Source: Hypericum androsaemum (taxonomy: Eukaryota > Streptophyta > Magnoliopsida > Malpighiales > Hypericaceae). Taken from it: 64,000 nucleotides of DNA. Of this stretch, positions 1-11,753 are shown one piece after another. The position numbers and the translations under genes were made by a program. The DNA is taken from positions 19,481,912-19,545,911 of the forward strand of contig OZ023188.1 in NCBI GenBank assembly GCA_963995505.1, written 5' to 3'. Every line of letters starts with the position of its first letter. Positions within the stretch are counted from its first letter, which is position 1. The notes beneath the pieces were generated by a model. That model had not been told where the DNA came from, did no database searches, and was given only the letters and a program-made list of their open reading frames with translations.

Positions 1-270
1 TCAACAACTCGAATATATTAATGTGAAATGTGATGAAAGTTGTTCAATATTTCCATTAACGAGGTTGCGGTTCTTCGAATCTTCTCATTAATTGGCAATT
101 ATAAATAGGGATGTTGGATGGACCAAAAACATTATACACTCGTCATTTTTTACGTAAACTTGACCTAAAAATCAACGGAAGCAAGAGAAGAGAGATGCAA
201 AAGAGAAAGTGCATTGTCTTTATTCAGTTGTGCGTCGATTGTTCTTGCTGAACTAGTTACCGCACGCAGG

Positions 271-2097
271 CTAGACGCGTACTTTAGCAGCGGCCAGCTG
301 TCGAAAGCTGATTGGATATACGAAAGGGGTGTCGCCGTTGTAGAGAGCATCCGCAAGCAGCTGAGAAGCGGCCTGGGTAGGGTGGTAGTTATCCCAGAAG
401 AGGTACTCGCTCCTGTTATTGCATAGCTCCGCCAACATATCCTTGCAGCACGGCACGATTCCGTTGAACGCACCACCTCCGCAGCAACCCGACTTCACTT
501 CCTTCAACCCTGAACCATTGTAAAGTAACTAGACCGATTAATTTATATACGAGTTGAGTTGAAAAGGGTTCAAGATTTTACCGTAGGAAGAGTGATGTTG
601 AAGCATGTGCATGGTGAGGCCATAGACGTCTCCAATTGAGTATTTCATATCAGGCAATTGGGAGCTCATGTTCCTTAATAGATTCCAAGTAACATTGTGG
701 AAGGTCGAAGCGTAGTCGTTTAGGACGACGTTGCAGCCACCGTCTCCGCCGAAGCTATAGTTGTAAAACCGCGAATTCGGGCAGCACCCAATTGGGCCTA
801 CTCCTAGAATCGCGAATTTCCGTGCCCCCATATCGAACACATCCTGCATCCAGTTATATATGGATATGGGCTTTGGTGTAATAAGTACCCGGACAAGTCG
901 ATTAATTCAAATTCTAACGTGTAAATGTAATGCGAATTTAACCTGTAAATGGTTGCGGTATGCTGACTGGAGAATGGCCATGAACTCTTCCTTGGTCCCT
1001 CCAAATCCGGTACGTTCAACTTCGAAGATGTCGTTTGCCCCAATGCAAAATATGTACAATGCTTTGGCGAGAACCTTAGCCGTCGCTGATGCACCTCTCG
1101 CCTCCGTTATGTTCCCGACGACTGTTGAGAATTGTTGAATTTGGACCGACAATGGTACTATTGAATCCTATGGAAAACAATCACGTTAAAAAAAATTGAA
1201 TTAGATACATAAGAACATCAGTCCTTAATTTCTCCACTAATGTGATGAACCTTGTAAAAATTAAGATAAAAACAGATGAGTAATTTTGTTTTAATTATAG
1301 CATACTAAGTGACATTGCATAAACCGATGAAATACATAGGACCTACTAGGTTATATCAATTTTCTAGCTATAGTAAAACTTTGATGGAAAAGTTTCCCTT
1401 ATTAAAATCAATAGGGAAAACAAGTGTAATTTATGTGCGTACATTTGCAAGCTCTTGTCCAGATTGATAAAGAACTCCAGCTCCGGCAGATGCAAAGTTG
1501 ACCCCTCGCTGTATCTTCTTCTTAAAATTGATGGATGTGTGGTTCACAAGGTAAAGAAAAGCCGGCGGGCTCTTCTTAAAACCCAATTGCATTGCTATTA
1601 AAAATCCAATGAAATATTAGTTAATAGGCTAAGTTAAATATGCATACATGTGAATATATAAACTTAAATTTTTTTAGTGAAATATTGAAAAAAATATCGG
1701 TCCTGTTTTAAGACAGTTTTATTAAATTCTAATTGTGTTTTTTACGTGTAGTAGACAAAATGAAAAAGAAAGGTGTGGAATAAATGAGGATACCAAGTTG
1801 ATCGCCGATGTTGTAGCCGTTGCTGAACCTGCCAGTGGGAATTGAGCCAGGAAAATCAATTCCATTGTAAGGGAAATCAGCTTTCGTTATGAGACCATAT
1901 GGAAGATAAATATTAGTCCCGATATCGATCATCGAGTCCCCAAATATAAATATAGCTGGGACTGTGCGATTCGAATTAACCGCCGGTGGCCCATCAATGG
2001 CTTTCACATAAATAAGAAGGTGCATAAATAATAAAAAGGAGGGTACAAAATATGACACGATCGAGTTGCATCTTCTTCCCATTGCACTAGCAATCAA
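271..2097 (-). CDS. GDSL esterase/lipase, tandem copy 1
   Basis: Predicted secreted SGNH-family ester hydrolase. Five exons: 2097-1794, 1594-1443, 1167-943, 843-582, 509-271. All introns are GT-AG and phases agree, giving 393 aa. Residues about 10-34 form a hydrophobic signal peptide. Block I is IFGDSMID with the nucleophile Ser55; the usual Leu of GDSL is Met. The exon 2 block reads GVNFASAGAG (oxyanion Gly) and block III is GANDIF (Asn). WDNYHPTQ near the C-terminus supplies Asp354 and His357. The length is typical for plant members. Met6 is an alternative start. It shares exon phases with the two GDSL genes upstream, so the three arose by tandem duplication. The copia element lies just beyond its promoter. 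Natural substrate unknown. Confidence 0.9.
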
Positions 2098-2157
2098 GAT
2101 TTTGAAATTTTGAATTCTGTGTAAATAATCATACAGGCCATAAGCCAGAAAATTTCC

Positions 2158-2165
2158 TTAATATA
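2158..2165 (-). promoter_or_regulatory. TATA-like box of GDSL copy 1
   Basis: On the minus strand this reads TATATTAA, about 60 nt upstream of the start codon at 2097, a normal plant spacing. Assigned by position and sequence only. Confidence 0.4.
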
Positions 2166-2375
2166 GCTGGGATTGGATGATAGACAAAGATGCGAGTAAC
2201 GCTAAGTTGTAGACATAAGTTCCGAAATCCAGATTCCTAAAATTATAGATTAATTTGAACTATGCTGGGTATAATTGATGTGATCATCTGATTATGAGCG
2301 GCAAGAATGTTACAAGGAATATACCACGATAAGATAAGAATTTTTATAAGTAAACTTTTAATAATAGTAACATTT

Positions 2376-2746
2376 TGAAAGTTTTTGGTAAATCAGAAAT
2401 AATTAAATGGAAGAAGAGAGGAAGAAGACAAAGAGGATTTGGTGGCCAAGAGGAAAATCATCTCTTGGGGGTTTTCTATATTTCTCTGTTCGTTTTGTTT
2501 TTACAATTGGTAGAGATATATACACAATTTACAAAGGAAAACCAAAAAGAATCTTTGGTGGGGTCCACCTATTTACTATCCTGCCAAAAGTTGTAGTTGC
2601 CCATGTGAGTATGTTTCCTTGCTAATGGATTGACATGAGTGCTCGGCATATGTTCTCCACATCAGCAAGTTAAAGTGGTTCAATTGAAATACCGGATGAC
2701 CGAGCGTCCATAGCTCTAGTGATCAGCTGATTTGTACCATTTAACA
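2376..2746 (-). repeat. 3' LTR of the copia element
   Basis: 371 bp, identical to the 5' LTR except for one T/C difference near its left end. The pol frame runs through the polypurine tract into this LTR and stops at 2670. Confidence 0.95.
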
Positions 2747-5700
2747 CCCCCCCGCAAGTGGGAATGTGTATGTCACACATTCGCAACTTGGACAAGAGGA
2801 ATTGATGACGACGTGACAACATTGGCTTGGTGAAAAGATCAGCAGGCTGATCTTCAGTATTAATATGGAAGAGCTTGAGGTCACCGGATTGAATCTTCTC
2901 ACGAACGTAGTGACAATCGATCTCAATGTGCTTCGTACGCTCGTGGAAGACCGGGTTCTCGGCGATATATATTGCGGATTTATTGTCACAGAAAGCCAAA
3001 CTGGGACCTTGAAGGAGTGCATGGAGATCTGATAAGATGTAACGAAGCCACTGTAATTCACGAGTAAGAACAGCAAGTGCTCTGTACTCGGCTTCTGATG
3101 ATGAGCAAGAGACGGTGTTCTGCTTCTTTGACCTCCAGGACACAAGTGAATCACCAAGAAAGATTGAGAACCCAGTAATAGATCGCCTTGTAGTAGAGCA
3201 TGTACCCCAATCACTATCACAATAGGCCTTTAATTGCATATCAGAAGCAGAAGAGTAGTAAAGGCCATAACCTGGGCAGCCCTTGAGGTATCGAAGCACA
3301 CGACAAGCTGCTTTAAGGTGAAGATCTGTAGGAGCAGACATGAACTGACTTAATTGTTGAACTGGGTAACTGATATCAGGCCGAGTATTCGTCAAGTATA
3401 TAAGACGACCAATGAGTTGACGATATGTTAAAGAAGTGACTGGGAGTGTAAGGGAAAGATCAACATCATCATCGTCTTCAGGTTCTGTTGCAGAAGTGAC
3501 AGATTGGGCAGCTGCAGCTATGGAATCCAGAAGAATACCATCAGTACAATTAGGGTGAAAGTTGTAATCCATTGGTGTAGCAAGTGGCTTGCAGTCAATA
3601 TAGCCTGTGTCAGCTAAGAGTTGAAGTGTGTATTTCTTCTGGCTCAAATGCAAACCTTGAGTATTACGAGCAATCTCGAGACCAAGAAAATACTTCAAGA
3701 GTCCAAGTTCCTTCAACTTAAACTGAGTATGCAGATAGGATTTAACAGAGTCGATGGCAGAAATATCATTGCCAGTAATCACTATGTCATCCACATAGAC
3801 TAAGAGGGCCACGAAAGTGTGAGATGCAGATCTTGTGAACAATGAGTAGTCAGATTTAGACTGTGTGAACCCAGCTTGAATCAATGCAGACGTAAGTTTC
3901 GCAAACCATTGGCGACTAGCTTGCTTTAAACCATATAGAGATCTTTTCAATCTACATACTTTACCTTGATCAGTAGGAGAGACGAGAAGACCAGGTGGTG
4001 GCTGCATATATACCTCTTCATTGAGCTCACCATTCAAAAATGCATTGTTTACATCCAACTGAATAAGGAGCCAATTTCTGTTGACAGCTATTGCGAGAAG
4101 CATTCGTACAGTTGTTAGCTTAGCAACAGGTGAGAATGTATCAAGAAAATCTATGCCGAAAGCTTGAGTGTATCCTTTGGCAACCAACCTAGCTTTGTGC
4201 CTTTCAATAGATCCATCAGCTTTGTATTTGATCTTGTAAACCCATTTACACCCAATAGCTTTCTTATCCCTTGGCAAGTGAACTAAATCCCACGTGTTGT
4301 TGGCCTCTAGAGCTTGGAGCTCTGTGGTCATAGCTTGAATCCAGTGTTCATGTTCAGAAGCTTCTCTATATGTGCTAGGTTCATGAGTTCTAAGAAGTGA
4401 AATGCTAAAAATCTTATGTGATGGAGACAAATGTGCAAAAGATAAGTATGAGGAAATAGGATAAGGAGTGGACCTACCTGTACCTGGAGGATGATTGGTA
4501 AGCCCGGGTATCAGATTGCATAAGTAATCTTCAAGATATCTTGGAGCCCTTCTAACCCTGGAAGGTCGAAGCAATGCATCCGACTGTGTATCCAATGGAT
4601 CAGGCAAATCAGAGGGCAAGTTTGGTGATGGTGGCAGAGGAGAGTTAGTTTGGGCAGGTATGGATGTATCAGAATTATGGGAGGTAGCAGGATGTGATGG
4701 GTCAGGAGTAGGAGCAATGATATCAGATGAATTTAAGACATCGGTGACAGGTGTGGTGAGGGGTTCAGAGAGGGAAGATGGATCATATGGTATATACAAG
4801 ACAGGATCATAGAGGTGACTGTTTTGGAAGGGAAAAATATGCTCATGAAAAATAACATCTCTTGAAACAACAACTCTATGACTTTGCAAATCATAAAGTT
4901 TGTAACCTTTTACCCCATAAGGCATGCCGAGAAAAACAAATGGCTTTGCTCTAGGATCAAACTTGGTTCTATTATGCACATTAGTTGAAGCATAACAAAG
5001 ACAACCAAAAACCCGTAAATGCGTTAGTTTAGGTGGTTTATTAAATAAAACTTCATATGGTGATTTATTCTGTAAAACAGATGAAGGTATCCGATTGATT
5101 AAAAACTTGGCATGGAGGATGCATTCACTCCAAAATAACAGGGGTAAGTGTGCATGTATGAGCAAGGCTCGTGCTATATTTAACAAATGCTGGTGTTTGC
5201 GTTCCACCCTTCCGTTTTGTTGAGGTGTATATACACAACTCATTTCATGAATAATCCCCTTTTGTTGGAAAAAGTTTCTCATAATGAATTCAGTTCCTTG
5301 ATCAGTTCTAAAAGCTTTGATTCGTTTATCAAACTGTGTCAAAACAAACTCATATAAACAAGTCAAGTGATGAAGAACTTCAGTCTTAGATTTCATTAGA
5401 AATACCCAGGTGGTTCTTGAATAATCATCTAAAACAGTCAAAAAGTACTGAAATCCATTGTAACATGGCAAGTGGAATTTGCCCCAAACATCTGCATGAA
5501 CTAAATCAAAAGGTGCATTGGCTCTAGAGCTGCTAAGTGGAAAGGGAAGTCGTTTGTGCTTGGATAGATGGCAAACATCGCAGTGCTTATCTAAAACATA
5601 AGAGATAGAAGGGTTGGTTTGTTGTAAAACCTGTAACTTATCTGCAGGAAGATGGCCTAACCTAGTATGCCAGATATCAAAATGGTTATGGATGAGATGT

Positions 5701-7439
5701 AGAGTGTTGGCTGAGGGAGGAGGTCCAAGTATGGAGGTCGTCGGATGCTTTGCTTCGATGATATATAGCCCATTTTCTTCCTTGGCTTTACCAATCATTC
5801 TCAAGGTGAGGGGGTCCTGTATAAGACAATGAGCAGGTTCAAATTTAAGAGATAAAGAGCGACTTCTAAGCAGCTTACTAACTGATATCAAATTGAAGCT
5901 AAAAGAGGGAACATGTAGAACATCTGTCAGTACTAAATCTGAATTCAATTGAACTGTGCCTATGTGTTGGGCTTGTGCAAAATGTCCATTTGGGAGGCCT
6001 ATATGAACATGTGACAATGGCGAATAAGAGATAAACGAGGTTAGACAACAAGATATATGGTCAGTGGCACCAGAATCTAAGATCCACTTACCACTAAAGG
6101 AAGAAAAAGATGACAATGATAGGACAGAATGATCCTTACCAGACATATGCATGATATTGTTAGAAAAAGAGGAAGAAGATGCATGATCAGAACTAGTGAC
6201 AGTTGCAGAAGCAAGATTAGCAACTGGGGGAGGAACATGAACATTGCTGGATGGTGCAGCGTGTTGCACAATAGCCAATAAACCATTGTATTGGTCAGAG
6301 GTCAAGCATAGCTTGCTTAGTTCAGTTGCCAAGGTCGTAGATGCAATTGAGTGTGCCTGAGGAGCCATGGAATTCTGCATACGACCAGATTGAAAACCAT
6401 GATTAGAGTTGGATCCAGAGTTGGACCCAGAGTACCCTTGATAGTTCTGGTTCTGGCTTCGAAACTTCCAATTTGGCGGGTATCCGTGCTTCTTAAAACA
6501 CTTGTCAACCGTGTGACCAGTTGCGTTACAGAAAGTGCAGTGCGGCTTCTTCGTATTATCCCATGGCTTGCGGTACCCACCAACTTGTGCAACAAAATTA
6601 CCTGCATCTGCTGCAGAATTCTCAGTTGAAGAAATATGATTAGCCATATGAGAAATAGGAGAAACGTGAGCATTTCCCATCGAATCAATAGAGATTTGTC
6701 TCTCTTGTTGCTGCACCAAATATAACACTCTGCTAATGACAGGCATGGGATCCATCAGCAAGATTTGTTGCCTTGTTGCTGCATAATTATCATTGAGTCC
6801 TTGCAGAAAGATGATAATCTGGTCATTCTCTCTATACTGAGTTACAACTCGATAGAGCTCACAGTTAGTACAATCAACATTAGGATTACATTTACACCGT
6901 GGAATAGGGCGAAATTGAGTCAGTTGATCCCATAGATTACGAAAATGAGTGAAATATGCATTCACAGTCCTAGCTCCCTGATTCAAAGAGTGGATCTCTC
7001 GTTGAATGCCAGCGATCCTAACAGCATCTCCTCTTCCGAAGCGATCACAGAGATCCTTCCACACATCAGCAACATTCTCAAAATACAACAAACTCTGATG
7101 AATCTCTGGTTCAACAGATCGTAGAATCCAGCTAACTATCATCGTGTTACAACGTTCCCAGTTTGCAAGCTGAGGATCATCAAGAGCTGGTACAAGAGTA
7201 GATCCATCTATAAAACCCAGCTTGTTCTTAGATCTAAGAGCAAAACGCATATCACGGCTCCAAGCATGGAAATTACTACTACCCTCTAGCAAAGGAGTTA
7301 CTAGAGCAACAGCTGGGTTCTCACTCGGATGGAGATAGAGAGGAGGTACCTGGATCTCAATGGCTGGGTTCGAAGTTCCCAAAATTGGTCGTGAGACGGA
7401 CAAACCAGGGGTAGCTCCTTCAGCTGGGTTTGGATCCAT
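2670..7439 (-). CDS. copia gag-pol polyprotein
   Basis: A single 1589-aa frame. In order: a gag region of the UBN2 type (about residues 40-220); a CCHC zinc knuckle C-x2-C-x4-H-x4-C near 303; an aspartic protease with WILDSGATDH near 453; a GAG-pre-integrase HTRLGHL near 590; an integrase core with Asp near 650, RTDQGTEF near 710 and Glu in NGRVERK near 743. Then a reverse transcriptase with YVDD near 1216 and an RNase H with SEAEYRA near 1450. No stop or frameshift interrupts it, so all enzymatic activities could be produced. Translation starts 90 nt downstream of the 5' LTR edge. The last about 25 codons are encoded by the polypurine tract and LTR. Confidence 0.96.
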   Translation of the reverse strand: MDPNPAEGATPGLSVSRPILGTSNPAIEIQVPPLYLHPSENPAVALVTPLLEGSSNFHAWSRDMRFALRSKNKLGFIDGSTLVPALDDPQLANWERCNTMIVSWILRSVEPEIHQSLLYFENVADVWKDLCDRFGRGDAVRIAGIQREIHSLNQGARTVNAYFTHFRNLWDQLTQFRPIPRCKCNPNVDCTNCELYRVVTQYRENDQIIIFLQGLNDNYAATRQQILLMDPMPVISRVLYLVQQQERQISIDSMGNAHVSPISHMANHISSTENSAADAGNFVAQVGGYRKPWDNTKKPHCTFCNATGHTVDKCFKKHGYPPNWKFRSQNQNYQGYSGSNSGSNSNHGFQSGRMQNSMAPQAHSIASTTLATELSKLCLTSDQYNGLLAIVQHAAPSSNVHVPPPVANLASATVTSSDHASSSSFSNNIMHMSGKDHSVLSLSSFSSFSGKWILDSGATDHISCCLTSFISYSPLSHVHIGLPNGHFAQAQHIGTVQLNSDLVLTDVLHVPSFSFNLISVSKLLRSRSLSLKFEPAHCLIQDPLTLRMIGKAKEENGLYIIEAKHPTTSILGPPPSANTLHLIHNHFDIWHTRLGHLPADKLQVLQQTNPSISYVLDKHCDVCHLSKHKRLPFPLSSSRANAPFDLVHADVWGKFHLPCYNGFQYFLTVLDDYSRTTWVFLMKSKTEVLHHLTCLYEFVLTQFDKRIKAFRTDQGTEFIMRNFFQQKGIIHEMSCVYTPQQNGRVERKHQHLLNIARALLIHAHLPLLFWSECILHAKFLINRIPSSVLQNKSPYEVLFNKPPKLTHLRVFGCLCYASTNVHNRTKFDPRAKPFVFLGMPYGVKGYKLYDLQSHRVVVSRDVIFHEHIFPFQNSHLYDPVLYIPYDPSSLSEPLTTPVTDVLNSSDIIAPTPDPSHPATSHNSDTSIPAQTNSPLPPSPNLPSDLPDPLDTQSDALLRPSRVRRAPRYLEDYLCNLIPGLTNHPPGTGRSTPYPISSYLSFAHLSPSHKIFSISLLRTHEPSTYREASEHEHWIQAMTTELQALEANNTWDLVHLPRDKKAIGCKWVYKIKYKADGSIERHKARLVAKGYTQAFGIDFLDTFSPVAKLTTVRMLLAIAVNRNWLLIQLDVNNAFLNGELNEEVYMQPPPGLLVSPTDQGKVCRLKRSLYGLKQASRQWFAKLTSALIQAGFTQSKSDYSLFTRSASHTFVALLVYVDDIVITGNDISAIDSVKSYLHTQFKLKELGLLKYFLGLEIARNTQGLHLSQKKYTLQLLADTGYIDCKPLATPMDYNFHPNCTDGILLDSIAAAAQSVTSATEPEDDDDVDLSLTLPVTSLTYRQLIGRLIYLTNTRPDISYPVQQLSQFMSAPTDLHLKAACRVLRYLKGCPGYGLYYSSASDMQLKAYCDSDWGTCSTTRRSITGFSIFLGDSLVSWRSKKQNTVSCSSSEAEYRALAVLTRELQWLRYILSDLHALLQGPSLAFCDNKSAIYIAENPVFHERTKHIEIDCHYVREKIQSGDLKLFHINTEDQPADLFTKPMLSRRHQFLLSKLRMCDIHIPTCGGVLNGTNQLITRAMDARSSGISIEPL
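2747..2760 (-). other. Polypurine tract of copia element
   Basis: On the minus strand a run of seven G follows CTTGC immediately before the 3' LTR start TGTTAAATGG. This is where a plus-strand DNA primer would lie. Confidence 0.8.
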
Positions 7440-7516
7440 GGGAGCTAATTAGCCCAACAGAGAAACGAGGTGTGATCGAGGAGAGTAGAGCTAGGACTTC
7501 TAGAGCTCAAGCGGAA

Positions 7517-7528
7517 GCTCTGATACCA
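7517..7528 (-). other. Primer-binding site (initiator tRNA-Met)
   Basis: Minus-strand TGGTATCAGAGC directly abuts the 5' LTR end at 7529. This is the standard 12-nt complement of the initiator methionine tRNA 3' end used by many plant copia elements. Confidence 0.9.
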
Positions 7529-7899
7529 TGAAAGCTTTTGGTAAATCAGAAATAATTAAATGGAAGAAGAGAGGAAGAAGACAAAGAGGATTTGGTGGCC
7601 AAGAGGAAAATCATCTCTTGGGGGTTTTCTATATTTCTCTGTTCGTTTTGTTTTTACAATTGGTAGAGATATATACACAATTTACAAAGGAAAACCAAAA
7701 AGAATCTTTGGTGGGGTCCACCTATTTACTATCCTGCCAAAAGTTGTAGTTGCCCATGTGAGTATGTTTCCTTGCTAATGGATTGACATGAGTGCTCGGC
7801 ATATGTTCTCCACATCAGCAAGTTAAAGTGGTTCAATTGAAATACCGGATGACCGAGCGTCCATAGCTCTAGTGATCAGCTGATTTGTACCATTTAACA
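7529..7899 (-). repeat. 5' LTR of the copia element
   Basis: 371 bp, one substitution relative to the partner at 2376-2746. It is expected to hold the element promoter. It ends at the target duplication cattt (7900-7904). Confidence 0.95.
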
Positions 7900-8138
7900 C
7901 ATTTACAATTTATTTATAGCAATTGTTTCTTTTAAAATAATAATGAGATTTTTTTGTGGTGTATCACTGTTGGGAGAGTGATTTTTTAAAATAGGCTCGG
8001 AAAAATTCAATTATGAATACCAAAACTAAACCAAAGTGAGTAGTGTGTTTGTTGATTTATTTAAATCTAAGGACAACTCCCGCCTAACTGGCCCATCAAG
8101 TCTTTTTCTTTTACATTTTTTGCACCTTCTAGCAATCA

Positions 8139-8484
8139 TTTTTTTTTTGGGTAAGTAAATGATTTTATAAATGGTAAGATTTACAACTGGATATAAGCAA
8201 AAGCCAAGAAACCCAGATCCCAAACCGGAGAACAACACAACTCCAAAGGCAACGGGACCAGCAAAATACATCAAAAGCACTCAACATCTCAAGGAATCTA
8301 AATATAAGACAAGTTGTTGATGCCCAATTTCGAGATGGAGTTTGACCAACGCAATTATTCGTGAGCTCGCGTGAGAATGGCATAGGTGAGAAATTCCTAA
8401 TTTTACTTATCATTTCGGAAAATTGCTCGATTTCTCATCAACCAAATTTTCCAGATAGTTGCACCGTAAAAAGCAAACCACACT
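8139..8484 (-). mobile_element. 5'-truncated LINE tail
   Basis: A poly-T start (poly-A on minus) followed by gggtaagtaaatgatt resembles the 3' ends of the other LINE copies here. A 12-bp target duplication ttctagcaatca flanks it at 8127-8138 and 8485-8496. Only 346 bp of 3' sequence is present and no intact coding frame. It inserted in the spacer between the copia element and GDSL copy 2. Confidence 0.8.
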
Positions 8485-8968
8485 TTCTAGCAATCAACCT
8501 AAACCGAAATCGCATCAGCAACCGAATTCGGTATTTGAAGTTTCGGAACTATTCTACCAAATTTTAACAAAGTTAAATTATCTTCTTGTTAAACTATAAC
8601 AATCTATACGAGTTGATCCAAGTATTCCATGATGCTCGAATATCATTGACACAAACAAGGAAATGTATATTTATGATCTGTGATCGCATCTTGCAGCGCA
8701 TAGGAAACTTCAAAATTTTGTGGCCTTGTTAATGTCGAGGCGGCCATCATCTGGATTTATGTACATGAATAGCCACTACGTTGCCATTAATTGTGACACT
8801 CGACCAACCTTTACACGTTCGAGGTTTTTTATTAGTAGATATTTTATTACAAGAGAAAAATAATTAACAAATGTACAATTGCAGAAGACGACCAACTGTA
8901 AAAAAAAGAAGAACCATTAATGTAAAATACCAACATTTGTGGTGGTTTAGGAAAATGATTAGTGTTAA

Positions 8969-11480
8969 TCAAGCAATTGCAAGGTGGCTGAAGTTGATGG
9001 GTTTGACGTAAGTGGTGGCGCCGGTGAAAAGGGTCTGAGCCGACAGCAGGGAAGCAGCTTCGGTTGGATGGTAGGGATCCCAGAAAAGGTACTCGCTCCG
9101 ATTCTGACAGAGATTTGGGTCTGGTATATACTTGTTCCCTACCCAGCAAATACTTGCTCCATTGAATCTTCCATTCCCGCAGCAAGCACTCTTGCTTTCC
9201 TTGAATCCTGTAACCAGTGTACGTTAGCGACTCTGTAACGGATAAGGTGCATACTATTCGTAATGGTTGTAAGGAGCTACGAAGCCAATCTATTCAACAA
9301 AGAACATCCTCCCGTGCAAGAAAATTAACGCGTAAAGCTGTTAGCACATCAAATGATATGAAACATTGCTTGAGAAAAATTTATTTAAGGCCTTGTTCGA
9401 TCAAGATTAATTTTATAGAATATAGGCGGACTTTTTCACGCAAAATGAATAACATGTCGACGATACATCGATGCCTTATGTAAGGAGGCTAGGTTCTCTT
9501 TGCACGATCTAGTTGCTCATTAAAATGGTGATATGCCTGACCTTCTTAACGCTATCAAGGCGGCAACTATCAAGTTTGGTTGATTGGGTAGAAATTCTTT
9601 TTTTTTGATAAGTAAAGATTATATTCAATCACTACGAAAGTATACATCACACCACACGCGCCAGATAATGATAATCAAAACATAACCTAGTGATTAGCGC
9701 TATCTGGAGTCAACACCAAGTGTCACCAAACTCGTAACCAAAACTAAAATAACCCAAATCAAAGAGGGTCAAAACTCTGAAAATGGTCTGAACCACAGGC
9801 AGCGTCCTTGATCACTTCGAGAATTCTTTTAGTGTCTTCCTCCCACGATAGACCAGTAGCAACAGCTAATTGGGTAGAAATTCTTCTTCCCTAATGAGGA
9901 GGTTTTCGGATACCAGGGATTTTGGATTATGACTCTATTTTTTAGGTGTTCTCTAGGTGTGCTATCTTAGGCAAATATACTATGATTGTCTATGCAGAGA
10001 TCTGTAATTTTTTTTATACTCAAGTGTAATTTTCTCTAGGAGTAAATCTAATTATACTTTTTCAGGAAAAAATTGATTATAGATTAGTCAACTTACCAAA
10101 CTGACGATAGTTCTCGAGGATGAACTGGGTCATCTTGTAGGTATTTCCGTGGGAGAACATGATCCCGGGAAGCTTCTTGGACATAGTGAGCAAGAGGGTA
10201 TCAATGGTAGAGTAGAAGGCACGGGCGAATTGATTGATCTCCCTGTGGCAGCCATTTCTATTGCTTAAAGCTCTTGAATTGGGGCAGCAACCGATGGGTG
10301 GGACCCCTATTATCCCGAACCTTCTCCCTCCCAACTCATACACTCTCTGCCTCGTAAAATTCGACAGCATCAATTCACATATTAATCGAAAATCAGATGT
10401 ACAATTTTTTAAAGGTTAAATTTTATTTATGCACTACTATTTACATAGTAATAGTAATGCAGCACTTCCTCTGCGGAGGTTGTAACTGCAGTAAAATTTT
10501 ACTTCGGTAAAATCGTGTGGAAAAAAATAGAGATACTAAAAATAAGATATACTACGTCTTGAAGAACCAATGCCAACCTTTAAATGGTTGTAGTAGGCAG
10601 ATTGGAGCTTAGCCATCAATTGTAGTTTGGTAATGTTGCTTTTTGAACGGAAGCGGTCGAAAATATCGTTGGAGCCCAGACAGAATATGAAGATCGATTT
10701 CGAAAGAAGCTCGGCTGTCTCCTTTGCACCATTGTCTTGTGTCATAATCCCTTGGACCAACGCGAATTGATTTATCTGTTCCGTTACCGGAACTATCTTT
10801 TTCTACAAGGCAACATTTATGAGATTATAGAAGAATTAAGCATTAGTATGAAATGTTGACGAAACTTTGTATCTAATGGCTTACCCAAGTGTATCCAGTT
10901 TGGTCAAGGAGCCCAGCTCCAGCGGACGCAAAGCTCACACCTCGCGTTATTTGCGATTTAAAGATGGACGTATTTTTTACCAGGAAAAGATACGGCGGCG
11001 GACTCTTCTCAAATCCGAACATTATGGCTGAATCCTCGTGACAAATTAAACCACATATTAATATTAAGTATGGTACATGGTATCAATATATCCATATGTT
11101 ATAGTGTTGATCCACAAAATAATAAAGTGTTGATATCTATTTTTGTTCGCACATGCTGACCCCCGAAAATGAGTGCGTGCAAACGGAGCGAGGAAAAAGC
11201 AGAGATAAGTACATAATTGGTCGGCGACGTTATAGCCATTGCTAAACCTGCCAGTTGCGACGGAGCCAGGGAAATCTATGCCATTGTAGGCATGGTCAGC
11301 TCGAGCCATTGAACGTATATAATTGTTGGTCCCTACGTCAACCGCCGAGTCCCCTATCACGTAAATGGCCGGTACTCCCGTTGCACACTTCACTCCCACC
11401 TCCAATGCAGAAAATAATACTACAAGATAACATCTCGAAATACAAGAATCGCTCATAAAGTGCGCCATTAATGGCTGCAA
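8969..11480 (-). CDS. GDSL esterase/lipase, tandem copy 2
   Basis: SGNH-family hydrolase of 374 aa in five exons: 11480-11213, 11027-10885, 10802-10578, 10346-10097, 9207-8969. Borders are GT-AG with the same phases as copy 1. A hydrophobic leader covers residues about 15-33. Block I is VIGDSAVD with Ser45; Leu of the GDSL motif is Ala. Further blocks are GVSFASAGAG, GSNDIF and WDPYHPTE (Asp339, His342). Met5 (11468) is an alternative start. Intron 4 (9208-10096) is unusually long because a LINE fragment sits in it at 9600-9868. The reading frame is intact. Role and substrate unknown. Confidence 0.9.
9600..9868 (-). mobile_element. Truncated LINE in intron 4 of GDSL copy 2
   Basis: 269 bp. 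Poly-T followed by gataagtaaag marks the 3' end on the minus strand. A 17-bp target duplication attgggtagaaattctt flanks it at 9583-9599 and 9869-9885. Its minus strand encodes a short C-terminal peptide with GLSWEEDTKRILEVIKD ending in FDPL-stop, shared with the LINE at 42794-44758. Confidence 0.85.
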
Positions 11481-11512
11481 ATGAACTTGTTCATACCCTT
11501 GTCAGAGATTTC

Positions 11513-11520
11513 TTATATAA
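11513..11520 (-). promoter_or_regulatory. TATA-like box of GDSL copy 2
   Basis: Minus-strand TTATATAA about 33 nt above the start codon at 11480. This is close, so the downstream Met5 start would give a more usual leader. Confidence 0.4.
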
Positions 11521-11753
11521 GGAAAATTAATTGGGAGAATTAAACGAAGAGGTAACGACAAAGACGTTACAATATTATTGTCCCCATGCATTTGCAGATT
11601 GCGAATAGGCGTACAAGACAAGACAAAATCATGAACTGTGAGCTTCGTGGGCGGATCGTTCTATTATTTATCAATGCCAAGCATATTACCAATGTTTCCC
11701 TCAGCGAAATTTCCTGCTGTTCTTCTCAAACTCCTATGCTAATTTTTTTTCTA

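Larger units (their letters stand above)
2376..7899 (-). mobile_element. Complete Ty1/copia LTR retrotransposon
   Basis: The 5.5-kb element reads right to left. It has two 371-bp LTRs (2376-2746 and 7529-7899) differing at one position. A 5-bp target-site duplication cattt flanks it at 2371-2375 and 7900-7904. A primer-binding site touches the 5' LTR, a G-rich polypurine tract touches the 3' LTR, and one uninterrupted 1589-codon gag-pol frame fills the inside. LTR ends are TG...CA. Domain order (protease, integrase, RT, RNase H) makes it copia rather than gypsy. Everything visible suggests a recent and possibly still competent insertion. It lies between GDSL copies 1 and 2 and breaks no visible exon. 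Confidence 0.97.
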
